Positions 19,101-28,900 of a stretch of 64,000 bases of DNA are shown here, piece by piece. Each line of letters begins with the position of its first letter. Positions within the stretch are counted from its first letter, which is position 1. A program made the position numbers and the translations under genes. Source of the stretch: Sarcocystis neurona (Eukaryota > Apicomplexa > Conoidasida > Eucoccidiorida > Sarcocystidae). Under the pieces are notes generated by a model. It did not search any database. It saw only the letters and a list, made by a program, of their open reading frames with translations, and was not told where the DNA came from. The stretch is from assembly GCA_000727475.1 (NCBI GenBank), contig KL647304.1, positions 1,552,760 to 1,616,759 of the forward strand, given 5' to 3'.

Positions 19101-22030
19101 TGGTGGGAGTACTGCTGGCGCTGTGGGAGCTGTTGTTGCTGCAGCACGTATGGCAGTTGCAGTTGCTGCTTTATCATCTGTGGGTGTTGCTGCGAGTGTA
19201 CAAGCTGCTGGTGCTGCTGCGCTTGCAGCGGCTGCTGCTGTTGGAGCGACTGCTGCTCTTGCAGCGGTTGTGGCTGTTGCAACAGCTGCTCCTGCTGCTG
19301 GTTGTACTGCTGCTGCGGGTTGGTGTAGGTTTGCTCTTGCAGGTAGAGGTGTGCACGTGGAAGTGTTCCTCGCTGCAGCAGCTGCTGCTGCGCCTGCTGG
19401 GGTTGCTGCTGTAACTGCTGCTGCAGCTGGGGCGAGGATTGTTGCTGACCGAGCTGCAGAATCGGATGCGGCGCTGCGGCCAGAGAGACAAGCGAAGTTG
19501 ACGGCGGCGGCTGCTGCGAGAAGGCCTGCGCATGAAGAGCAGCGGCAGCCTGTGGGGCCGCGACGTTGCTGCCGCTGTTGCTCAGTCGGGAGGAGGGAAG
19601 AGCCGGCCACACTTTTCCTTCAGTCAGACGCGAGGCATCTACGTACGCTGGAACTCCGGAATCAGGTCGATCTGGTGGATGCGCTGCTGCTCCAGTAGTT
19701 GAGAAATGCAGCTGCTGCTGTAGCTGCTGGTGTTGCTGAAGCTGCATTTGCTGTGTGAGCTGCTGTTGCTGTTGAAACTGCTGCGGCTGCTGTTGTAGCT
19801 GCTGGTGCTGTTGTTGTTGGAGCTGCTGCTGCTGTCGTTGAAGTTGCTGCTGTTGTTGAACCTGCTGCTGTTGTTGAAGCTGCTGCTGTTGTTGAAGGTG
19901 CTGCTGTTGAAGCTGCTGCTGTTGAAGCTGCTGCTGATGCTGTTGCTGGGGAAACACTGCGCCCAGAGAGGGGCCCCTTCTCGCCGTAGAACGAGGGGGG
20001 GCAGAAGAGGGACCAGCCCGTCCAAGGGCTGCTGTTCGCGTAATATATGGGAAAAACATGCCTGAGAGGGTGCCGCTGCTGTTGCCACCGGGGTCGCCAG
20101 CCGGGGACACAACGCGGAGAAGGAGGAGAAGCTGCAGGAAGAGGAAGACCCATTTTCCTTTGTTCCGCGGCAGCAGAGATACGCAAATTTTCTTCACAAG
20201 CATTCTGCCCGGGTCTTCTGTCCTTGTTGCCGCTGCTGCGATTGAGCAGGCTATTGCGCCCGCTGCTGCTCTTGCTCGGAAGGGGTGGCTTGCTACTATC
20301 TGATGCTCTGCAGCTCGTCCTGGCCTCATCTGCATTGCTGCTTTTGCCGCTTCTGCTCCGACGTCGACGACACGTGTTGCTGCTGCTGTCGGTGCTGCTG
20401 CTGCTGCCGGTAGTGCTGCTGCTGCCGGTGCTGCTGCTTCTGTTTGCGCTGCTGCTGTCTGCGCTGCTGCTGCTGCTGGTATTCCTGCTATTGCCGGTGC
20501 TGTTGTTGGTGCTGCTAATGCTGCTGTCGGTGCTGCTAATGCTGCTGTCGGTGCTGCTGCTGCTGCTGTCGGTACTGCTGCTGCTGCTGCTGTCGGTGTT
20601 GCTGCTGCTGCTGTCGGTGCTGCTGCTGCTGCTGTCAGTGCTGCTGCTGCTGTCGGTGCTGTTGCTGCTGTCGAAATTACTGCTCCTCCTGCGGCTGGTG
20701 CTGTCGAAATCGTTGCTGCTGTCGGCGCGGCCCCTGCTGTCGGTTCTGCTTTTGCTCTCGACGCTGCTCCTATTGTTACCGGCGCTGCCGCTGCGAGAGC
20801 TGTGGGTGCTGCTGCTGCTGTAGATGCTGCGTCAGCTGCTTTAGCCGACAGGCCTGCGCCCGTTCTTGTGCATCGAAGCATATGCGAAGAAAAAAGTATT
20901 TCTGCTTCTGCCGAAGACGGTGGTGCAGCAGCGGGCTTGAGTGTTGTTGCTGCTGCTACCGCCTTCGCTGCACATGTCCCGGCGGGTGTCGCTGGCACTG
21001 CAGCTTCTGCAGGTGCCCGTGAGGTCCCTGCTGCGGTTCTGCCCGTTGCCACTGTTGTTCCTTCGTCTGGCAACTGAGCTGCGCTGGTCGGCGCTGTTCC
21101 TCCTCTGCTTGGTCCTGCTGGCGCAGCGTTTAGTCCCCTTGTTGGTGCACGGCATAGGACTGAAACCGATGCGCTTGTTTCTGCAGCGGTTGCTCGTTTT
21201 CTGGCCACGGCAGACACCGCAGCCATTCCCCTTCTGCTGCTGGGCTTTGTGAACCTGCTGCTGCTGTTCCTGCTGCCCTTGCTGGGGCTGCTGCTGCTGG
21301 GCCTGCCCAGACGACCAGTAATTGCTGCAGAGGTGCTGGCTCCGCCTGCCGCAGCAGAAGAGCAGCTGTCTGCTGCAGAAGCTGCTGTTGATTTCTCAGC
21401 GATTTCTGGTTCGAAGTAACAGCGTATCCTGCCAGACGGATGAAGGGAACGCGAAGGAGTTGCCGCTCCTGCAGCGTGCGGAAATCCAGGAGATAGTGTT
21501 TTTCTTCGACGATACTTCGTCTTCCTGCAGTCCACCAAGAATGCGAGTTCTGCCCTATTGCCGGCCTTGCGACTTTCAGAAGAAAAGCGGCTGCCTTCCC
21601 TCTTTATCTTGCATCTCTTCTTCATACTGTAGAGCAAGGTGATCTGCCGCCGCTTCTGCTGTTGCTGTCGCCGGTGTTGCGGGTGCTTCCCTTCCTGCCT
21701 TCGCTTCTCCTGCGGCTGTTCTTCCTGTTGCCGCTGCTGCAGCTGCTGCGGTTGCCGCTGGCGTTGCCCCTGCTGCTGTTGGGATTGCTGCAGTGGCAGC
21801 TGCTGCTGCGGCTGCTGCGGGAAGGGGTCTGTGAAGATTTCCGGCTGGTGTCTCTCCTGCCGCTGCTGCTGCAGTTGCCGTGGTCGTTCCTCGCGCTCCT
21901 GCAGCTCCTGATGCTGCTGCTGCTGCTTCTTCTTCTTCGGAGCGACAACGCGCAGGTGAAGCGGCAGCAGCTGCAGCAGCAGCCAGGGGACTGCCGGTCG
22001 CCTCTCCCTCTCGCAGAGAATAGTCTCCAT
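16139..22030 (-). CDS. Giant Gln-rich protein with a partial Kazal module
   Basis: The minus-strand frame is open from 22363 to the TAG at 16139-16141. The preferred start is the ATG at 22028-22030, because the next residues form a signal peptide: charged METILCERERR, then WLLLQLLPLHLRVVA before PKKKK. The more upstream ATG at 22363 would add 111 residues coded by a pyrimidine-rich leader that looks untranslated. A third candidate at 20203 also starts a good leader. Residues here count from 22363. The layout is Gln-rich (about 150-230), Ala/Thr/Pro-rich (about 330-720), very Gln-rich (about 800-1750), a helical island near 1458-1510 containing TIEQIAEVLLHHLPEQQRRQ, a partial Kazal module (1847-1883), and a Lys/Glu/Gln-rich charged tail. 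It is probably a paralogue of the neighbour on the same strand, based on the shared Kazal core, Gln blocks and island. Function is unknown. Confidence 0.7.
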   Translation of the reverse strand: METILCERERRPAVPWLLLQLLPLHLRVVAPKKKKQQQQHQELQEREERPRQLQQQRQERHQPEIFTDPFPQQPQQQLPLQQSQQQQGQRQRQPQQLQQRQQEEQPQEKRRQEGKHPQHRRQQQQKRRQITLLYSMKKRCKIKREGSRFSSESRKAGNRAELAFLVDCRKTKYRRRKTLSPGFPHAAGAATPSRSLHPSGRIRCYFEPEIAEKSTAASAADSCSSAAAGGASTSAAITGRLGRPSSSSPSKGSRNSSSRFTKPSSRRGMAAVSAVARKRATAAETSASVSVLCRAPTRGLNAAPAGPSRGGTAPTSAAQLPDEGTTVATGRTAAGTSRAPAEAAVPATPAGTCAAKAVAAATTLKPAAAPPSSAEAEILFSSHMLRCTRTGAGLSAKAADAASTAAAAPTALAAAAPVTIGAASRAKAEPTAGAAPTAATISTAPAAGGAVISTAATAPTAAAALTAAAAAPTAAAATPTAAAAAVPTAAAAAPTAALAAPTAALAAPTTAPAIAGIPAAAAAQTAAAQTEAAAPAAAALPAAAAAPTAAATRVVDVGAEAAKAAMQMRPGRAAEHQIVASHPFRARAAAGAIACSIAAAATRTEDPGRMLVKKICVSLLPRNKGKWVFLFLQLLLLLRVVSPAGDPGGNSSGTLSGMFFPYITRTAALGRAGPSSAPPRSTARRGPSLGAVFPQQQHQQQLQQQQLQQQHLQQQQQLQQQQQVQQQQQLQRQQQQLQQQQHQQLQQQPQQFQQQQQLTQQMQLQQHQQLQQQLHFSTTGAAAHPPDRPDSGVPAYVDASRLTEGKVWPALPSSRLSNSGSNVAAPQAAAALHAQAFSQQPPPSTSLVSLAAAPHPILQLGQQQSSPQLQQQLQQQPQQAQQQLLQRGTLPRAHLYLQEQTYTNPQQQYNQQQEQLLQQPQPLQEQQSLQQQQPLQAQQHQQLVHSQQHPQMIKQQLQLPYVLQQQQLPQRQQYSHQPQQLQQPGVRQQPFPVVTTAASSVHLTPSLSLSLPQQQANLLPLTQLQQQPGQGQAAVLSIAEQQQLPQNSQSRKDDAGLPFQDLEQLPLQQMQMGLQQHQQQQQPPLYVQQQQPLGTQLKQEGYPQQQQLPPLHLPQPQQQLPLLRQQRVPLQQQQQQQQQQRQQQHIWPSVAVASHVPSNTPLNDLSVALATPRQTSLLQQQHLPQEQLQQHFPQQQVSIMQMQQQLPRMSSSSPLPALHQQLLMPSQQLPAPSPLTLLSAEAETALSRTSSSSNSLGMLPQFIPPLRPSLSARPPASSPTAAGPETKLLASVSPHGAGAAVGLVSETAAAAPFSAPAAATLAAGGPATTLPAGAAVFPPAAVAAATSPLGMGPLLQTVLRSLVEEFISGDLRTIEQIAEVLLHHLPEQQRRQIYHLLLSRVSPQMLPQQQVVLQGQQQLQQRSEMPVPQVADVQRYLPHQPQLLPLQQQQLLQQEQQHLQQQQHLQQQHQRLQQQQLLLQQQQLQQQQQLQQQVQQQQQLQQHQWQQQQQPLQQPRDSSSAPVLSQHMQEEALVSPQESMQQLLFYGSEPHQLGENKLPFPADASTWIATPGSSSAAEQFASPFASLHAEQPPPFSSGVAGPEPQVQHPSHETSSSAWLPSPVSPMEAAAAHQQQFSSLPPVSLSPAAGEAAAQAEAMGLASQSSLQRCVSLPSCTQKGKGGRRSSSKRNRGSGSSSRTGSGSSGRSDESGGGSEEGSSSTKNIFDEEDMFWDPRCGSDGNTYANACAFDVEACVREAMQQPPLTKAYDGVCSPAAAAPKQKEETEDGGGEELRQHEEDEGRDKKKRLQKDDYEEKKEKNAQQWQHKQQTQQQTQPPHQQRQQPRGSKHSLLRERKIEQKDVWPKKQQQQQEHVRGEEEKLLQQEEQKQQDDEGTHKNARQQLQVPGDREEEKISQQQSVERDEQLQRAEEEEATKKKVNDKSLLEQGRETSALEEGKEQQHQ
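16715..16825 (-). other. Half Kazal module (Cys3-Cys6 only)
   Basis: The sequence CGSDGNTYANAC, a six-residue gap to the next Cys and a 17-residue gap to a final Cys match Cys3 to Cys6 of the Kazal fold. Spacing is 10-6-17, against 10-6-14 in the neighbouring complete module. The segment before it (Phe-Asp-Glu-Glu-Asp-Met-Phe-Trp-Asp-Pro-Arg) has no Cys1 or Cys2, so the reactive-site loop is absent unless a spliced exon supplies it. As written it should not act as a standard inhibitor. Confidence 0.7.
20080..20203 (-). other. Internal leader-peptide-like segment within the Gln-rich giant
   Basis: From the ATG at 20201-20203 the frame reads a basic n-region (MLVKKICVSLLPRNKGK), then WVFLFLQLLLLLRVV and a small-residue SPAGDPGG. 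This is a textbook signal peptide. It sits about 610 residues downstream of a similar leader at 22030, in the same frame. A separate shorter gene (about 1,354 residues) could start here. Confidence 0.5.
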
Positions 22031-22430
22031 GTCTTTTCGCGCAAGGAAACGATCAACGAAGTTCGAAGAAGAGGAGGCAAGAGGACTGGTGGAGGACGAA
22101 GAGGAGAGAAGGGAGCCGCAGCAGAACCAGCGGCTGTGGCAGGGGCGTGGAGAAATGTGAGAGAGGAGGAAGAAGACTGCGAGAAAAGAGAAGAAGCAAA
22201 AAGACCTCCGACAAGCGAGAGGAGAAGAGAAAGCGGATTGTGTAAATGAAGACCTCAACCAGGGGCAAGATAATAAGAAGAGCAAAAGAACCAGCAGAGA
22301 AGTGTGAAGCGCAAGAGAGACCCGCCAGCAACCACAAGAGTCCACCGCTACTATTTTGGGCATCAGTCATTCTTTCAAAGAAGACTGACCCTTCTTCGTC
22401 GAATACGCATAAATATGCGTAGACCGTATA

Positions 22431-22680
22431 CACATATATATAGAGAGAGACAGATAGAAAGAGAGACAGAGATAGATAGTTAGATGGTTAGATAGATATA
22501 GGTAAATTTAGATCTCCCACGCAAATACGTTCAGGTATTAGGCGCCTGCCGCAGATATATGTAGACGCATACATTTACATATACATATAGATATACACAT
22601 GTATTTGCGTATACAAATGTCCATATATTCATATATATAGGCATACATGTATATATATGTATATATATATGGGGGAAAAG
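22431..22680. repeat. TA/GA/GATA microsatellite cluster
   Basis: Tandem short units run together: TA, GAGA, CAGATAGA, GATA/GTTA steps, then TA/CA dinucleotides up to a final (TA)n near 22655-22672. It lies directly upstream of the second Kazal giant and marks the border to a repeat-poor stretch. Confidence 0.7.
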
Positions 22681-24905
22681 GTGTTCCTGTGCGTCGACGT
22701 CCATACGTAAATACATGTGTCTGTGAACCGTTTCTCCATCCCTGCGCAAGCCTCTCTCTACGTGCACACGTGTACACGTATAGACGTGTGTGTGCGTCTC
22801 TCTTTGCAGTCTACTCTCCGCGCGTGCATTGATTCGTCTGGTGTGTGACGCCCCTTGTAGATATCTGCATTTACAGAGACTGAACTCCTCGTTACGGAAA
22901 AATTCACAGAGGCGGGCTGCAGTCCCCTGTGGAAAAAGGTGGGGGAGGGGGAGTTTCTACTGACTTTGTTCTGCTGTTACGTGAGTAGCGGCTGCAGCTG
23001 CAGACGCACAGGAGAAACGTCCTGTGCGGCATCTCTCGCAGGCAAAAGCCTGCTTCTGAAGAAATAATGGCCGCAGTCTCGCAGAACTCCACACAAACAC
23101 ACACACGGGCAGCGCAGGACGCACGCTATTTGCCGAGTTGGCGACTGAGAACTGCGCAGCCGCAGGCGGTCTCCCGTGCATACTTTCTAAAAAGGCAGAA
23201 GGCCTGGAGAAGCAGAGACAACTTTATTCCTCGCGTTTATATAAATAGAGACAGTGGTGGGAAGGCAGAGGGCCAAGAAGATAAATATGTGTATATATGT
23301 GTATATATGCATATGTACGCCTGTGGATATACTCGGGTAGAGAGGTACGTGTGTGTGTGTTTGTGTATTACCCTGCGCACACGTGTGAAAGCCCTACGTG
23401 GAAATCTCTGTGTGTGCGTGGAGAGGCAAAGAAAGATAAGTGGATCTAGACAGAGAGAGGCGAGAAAATGATTACTCGCTTCTTGAAACACGGGTTTCTT
23501 ACAGCCTGTCTATCTCCCTGGTACAAAGACGCAGCAAGACGGCTGCGTCCGCGTGGGATGTTGAAAAATCTTCCCAACGGCGGAACTCCTGCAGGCATGC
23601 CGCTATGAAAAATGAAAGATTTTAGCAATGATTGAGCATTTCCTCCAGTGTTTCCTGGGTACATGTATCTCCGCCGGGCTCTACACACGCACGCGGCCTC
23701 CACTATCTACTGGCTTGTGTACTTTTACATAGAGAAAGCAAAAGAAAACTTCTTCCTCAGCCAGTTGGTCATTTCCTACATCTCCCCGTAAACACATGTG
23801 TGCGTTTGCGCAGGTATGCTTGCAAAGGCGCCCATTTAGGTATACTTCCACGTATACAAAAATATCCGTTTATGTTAAAAAGTTTTTAAAGAGTTCCTTC
23901 GTACCCTGCAACGTCTATACATCTGCTTAAGGACAGAGGTACTTATACCGGTGGGGTACACTGTCACTGCCAATTTTACGCACAAAGCCTCTCGGGGCGC
24001 CTTTCGACGGTTCCGCCTACAAAGGCTCCTACGCGGATTTTACCCATACAATTATATATGTATATAAATCCACGTATCTGTGAAGATGAAGAAACTAGGA
24101 GCAGTGGTGCACCCACAACACATTCCCTGCCTCACATTTCTCGAAGGAATTTTTTTGCAGCTGGCGACAGCGTCTGCTGTTGAATCTTGTTTTAGACGTA
24201 ATGCTTCACCTGTCACCTTCGTCCCAAAGTGCGTGCCCTTAACATGAATAGACACACCTACACACACTCTACGCACACATACGACAGTGTACATCTTCTA
24301 GTTCAAGTACACATGTTTACTCATTTACAGACATGTAACGCTGTCTGCTTACAGGTCTCTTACGCCTTCCTTGCCTACGTTCTCTATTTCAAGGTAAGTC
24401 CGACAATTAATTTCCCCCGTCTGTGCATATTTATCCCGTAGGTGAGGGGGGTAGGCGACGACGCTTCTCTCAGTTTCTGCCCTACTGTCGTATGGATCTT
24501 GCCTGTTGGTCACGAACACCTAGTGTGCCGCTCTGTCGAAAATGTTGCAGACGACTACGGTAGAAGCATGGAACTGCAATAACATGTAACAAGTGGCGTG
24601 CATACGCTGGAGCCTACGCTTGGATCTCCTTAGGTTTAAGTGTATGGCACCTTACATACCGGCGTTTTTCCGCTGTAGAGAGTTTGGTGTCGACTACATC
24701 GGGATTTAGTACGGCTGCACAGCGCTGGAGTGTGTCTGTGGAAGAACGCTTCTCGAGTGACCAAGCCCAGAAAGTGTATATCTGCCACTGAGCTGACCGC
24801 ACAGACCGACAGAACCATCCTTTGTCTTCAAAATCCATATACAAGAATCTCCACAGCAATGTATCCAGCGTATCTGGTTACACCGCTACTGCAGGCATAG
24901 ATCTG

Positions 24906-24972
24906 TATGTATCTATCTATCTACCTATCTATCTACCTTTCTATCTATCTATCTATAGAGAGAGAGAGAGAC
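24906..24972. repeat. TATC tetranucleotide array followed by GA run
   Basis: Units of TATC with occasional TACC or TTTC variants repeat from about 24909 to 24953, followed by AGAGAGAGAGAG to about 24972. The plus-strand open frame over it (Tyr-Leu-Ser-Ile repeated) is an artefact of the repeat. Confidence 0.85.
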
Positions 24973-26181
24973 GTAGTTAGGTCTGGGAATGCAGCAGCTG
25001 GTGCGAGTACAGTTGCGCCCCCATGTGAAACAACGTGCGCAGGCATATTTACCCCTGATTACGTTTGTTTCTCCTGTTTACGTACCTTGACCCAATTGGA
25101 TTAGCCATACCAGAAGCGTGAGTTGGTGACGGCCCTCCACACGTAGTCTTCTATTCATTTGCATAGTTTTCTGCTGGAACAACTAGATGGTTGCGTCTGC
25201 TCGATGCGCGTTTGGGCGGGGCGGCGGCTGCCGCCGCACCCACCAGGCCTCATCGGGTGTGGAATTGAGCAAAGCAAGTTGGCTTTTCAACTAAGTTTTT
25301 CATCTCCTGACCCTTCTTTCCGTGGAAAAACATGACCATTCTAGGCATCAACAGCATAACGCAGCTACACATATTCTCGACTTTCTACCGTTAAATTACA
25401 CAAAAACAGCCTTTGAAGACCAGTGCACCTGTATCCGAGACAATTAATCAGCGGGAGGTAAACTGCCTGCGGATTTCGTTTCTGTTCCTCAAGAGTAGAA
25501 AGAACTCGCACACGCCTTTACGGCAACACTACAGGTGATTGCTCCTGCAGTCAGGAAGACTTTTCGTGGAAATTTTTATATGACCTTAGCGGAGGGGCCT
25601 CTACTGTAAAAATTAGCAGTACAGACACCTGCTGAGGTATCTACCTGCTTCTGCCCACGAATATACATGAACGTGCACGTGTGCGTCTATATATACGTCT
25701 TTACACGTCTACCTGTGCCACGGAAAGAGATGACTACTCAGTGTCCCTTATGTCATTTGTCCGAGTAGAGATGTGGGCGACGTAGCTACTGAAGATTTAG
25801 TAGTGCGCCAATGCTGAACACGGGTAAGCACCTTCAACGGAACTGCTCTCTGCAAGCTTTCAGTGTCCTCCTCGTGTTGTATTTCAAAAGAAGCAGAACA
25901 GGAAGACTACCTTCGTATATTACAACTTCAGGCCTTCATAAACTTATTTGCGCACAACACAAGATCGGCACCTGTGATCGAACAGCGAAAAGCATGGAGT
26001 GAGTGATACGCGCGTTTTTCTCGGAATTGATCCAGGGCGTAGAAAACTGCACTACCGCAAAGATGGATACTATGTCGAGAAATGAAAGCGTGGTTATCCA
26101 GGTTGCATTTTTGACTTCACGGACGTAGTGGTGTACGCCCATACATCTGCCACATACGCATAAGCAGAATCTACTTGCAAA

Positions 26182-26361
26182 CGTGAATTGACTTGTATCT
26201 ACACCACAGCAAAAGCTGTTCGTACTACAGTAAAGTAGCCGCGTCCCCTACATGTGGTATTGAAAACTAACGTTGAATTTACTTGTATCTACAGCACAGA
26301 AAAAGCTGTTCGTGCTACAGTAAAGTAGCCGCGTATCCTGTATGTAACACTGAAAACTCAG
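26182..26361. repeat. Imperfect tandem duplication, 90-bp unit, two copies
   Basis: A block containing ACTTGTATCTACA, AAAAGCTGTTCGT and ACAGTAAAGTAGCCGCGT occurs at about 26182 and again 90 bases later, with substitutions. No gene overlaps it. Confidence 0.75.
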
Positions 26362-26950
26362 GTTGACACTTATGCTATGAAGGGTCAGCAACTGTAGATG
26401 GATCGCAGTGGGGGTGACTCCGTACAGCGAGGAGGCAGACGGGTGAGAGACAGAAAAAAATATTGCAGTTTATTCAGCACTGCAGGGCGAAACTTCTTCT
26501 CCACTTTGTGCAGAAGCTGCTGCGCACACTCTTGTACAACCGGTGGTGTGTGGAGATAATATTCTAGTACCGTAACTACATCTTTTGTCCCTACACTTCC
26601 GTTACCAGTCTCCACCTCAGAGTGAAACTACTTCGCTGCTTCCCCCCAAAATTGCTAACTTCAGCTAGGTTGCAGCGAGTCCTTTCTTCACCGCGACAGT
26701 AGGCAGCACGTAGCCTGTGCAGATCGAGGAAATGCAAACTCCTGAAAGCCGCTGATCACAACCGCTGCACCTTTGGACAGCTACGAGGGAAAGGTCACCT
26801 CCCTGCAACTGAAGGGATTCTATAACTGTCCTTAGCAGCTCTAGTCACATGCAAAGTTGTTGGAATGTCAACTACCAGGTAGAGTGCAACTTTGTCCACA
26901 TTTGGAGTCCACGTTTCATCGTATACCACGTAAAACAAACTGTGCACGTT

Positions 26951-27000
26951 GTGTGTGTGTGTGTGTGGTGTGTATGTGTGTGGTGCGTGTGTGTTCGTTT
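26951..27000. repeat. GT-rich microsatellite
   Basis: (GT)n interrupted by GGTGTGTATG and GGTGCG steps covers about 50 bases. Its complement gives the His/Thr-rich minus frame seen here, which is not a gene. Confidence 0.8.
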
Positions 27001-28565
27001 GGGTGACAGCGGGTATTGAGGTGCCGGTGGCCAGACTTCGCTTCTATGGACGGTGTGTTTCCACATTTACAAGGAGCTGGCGCACTGAAAGTTGTCGTTC
27101 AGAACGGTGTCTCTCCGTGGTCATATAACGTTTTCATCTAGACTCCATGCACGTGCTGGAGAGGTGTGTATATATACATGTGGGACTCATTCACCAGTTA
27201 CGGTTCTGACACACACACCCCCACACACCCATCCACTCACACGCACGCACACAGACAAGGCAAGATTTTGTTCATGTGTCTACTTGCACTAGAAAACCGG
27301 AGCTCTTCACTCGACCGAAGGAACGCCTTGCAATGACAGTTCAGGCGGAAACGCGGATACCGCGAGACGTTGCACCGGACTGACCAATCCAGCTTTGCCG
27401 TTGTTCTGCGTTGAAGGCTGAACACCGCCTCTTGGAATGGGACACCTGACTTCACCTGTTTGCCGGAAAGCGTGGTGCATCATCCTGCCTGCTGGCAGTG
27501 CGCAGGCGGCCGAGTAGGTGAAAAAAATTGCAACTTACTTATCAAAAAAAAAGGGCTATTTTTCAGCCACACAAACAACTACAAAACCGCGCAGCATGTT
27601 TGTAGGGGGAGCGTGACACAGCGGCAGAAGACGAATGCTGCTTTTCTCTAGTTTGAGGGACTTGATGATGCATATGCTGTCGTGACGAAAGCTGCGGCGC
27701 CGGTAAACACTTGGTTGTAGGTTTTATTTGCGAAGGAATGAAGCAGAGGGTGCTGGTACAGGCAACTCTACGATACGATACAATGCTCTTTCAAACAGAA
27801 TCTTGTTTGTAATTTTTACAATGAGGCGGGACTGAACAGCGCACAATCCCGTTACCTGGCGCTACAATAAAACCTCACAGAAAACCATCACCAGCATTCC
27901 AACAAGGAGGCCACTCCCTACACCGAGGAACCTTTAAAGGTTGGAAAAGGAAAAAAGTCGAGAAAAAGAAGTAAAAAGGCCGGCACTTTTGGAGGAAATT
28001 CGACTCAACTCAACGGGTGTGACTGTGTACCGTTCAAAACGAGCATATACCTGGTCGTTCTATGCACACTTCCATCTAGCAAGTGTTTACAAGAAAAAAA
28101 CCGGGAAAACTCTTAAATTTTCTCTGTAATACAGGGCTCAAGTGTGCCAGCTCCCCTGTCCCACAATTTCCAGCGAGCTGTGTGAATCCAAGCCCGCCTT
28201 GATCCAGCTTTCGTTACACTCCCACCACTCTTCCTCAGCAATAAAAGGGGGAGAATTATACGCAGTCTCCCATGCCGTTTTTTGGGGCTGGTTTATCGCC
28301 CAGTAGCGTGGACATGGATTCTTGTAGAGAGTCGCTCAAACACACAATACTTCAGAACAGAAAATAGCCAGGACTCTCCGCGGGTTCTTGTGCGTTCAGC
28401 AGAACGGAAAACGAGAATTCACTACCTCATTCCACTTAACCTTACGAATGTCGTAGGTAAAGTCGCCAGACGAAGTACCCAGAGCTCTCCTGTTTTTCGG
28501 CTCCCCTTCTGGTCCGTGGCCGCGCACAGGAGTGTTGCTACGTGAGGAGAAGTGAACACTTTTTT

Positions 28566-28900
28566 GAGGCCAAGGCAGTGCTGGGTCACAGTAGCTTGTT
28601 ATTGACACAGAGCCTCAAAGAGGCTGCTTCGTCCGTTCTTAAAGATGACCACCACAATGCGCGTGTCCGCTTCCACTAGTTGGCTGCCTCTTTAAACGGT
28701 CCACCGGACCTTCTTGTTTACAGAAATAAGTCGGCCTAGGCAGTGCCGGGTCAAACCAGCTTATTGTTGACACTGTGAACCTCAACAAGAGTGTTTCGTC
28801 CGTTCTGGAAGATGACCACCACGACGCGCATGTCCTTTTTCACTCGTTGGCTGCCTCTTTCAACGGTCCACGACCTTTCTTGTTTACAAAAATAACTCAT
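28566..28900. repeat. Imperfect tandem duplication, about 165-bp unit, two copies
   Basis: The strings AGGCAGTGC, GTTGGCTGCCTCTTT and CTTGTTTACA recur with a 165-base offset (28573 and 28738 for the first string). Both copies contain TTCGTCCGTTCT and AAGATGACCACCAC. The copies have diverged by substitution. No coding potential is evident. Confidence 0.75.

Noticed and set aside
22031..22363. Upstream ATG (22363) as the start of the Gln-rich giant
   Set aside because: The added 111 residues come from a pyrimidine-rich leader giving Ser/Leu/Phe/Cys runs. The ATG at 22030 begins a better signal peptide directly before the Lys/Gln-rich mature part. The upstream start cannot be fully excluded.
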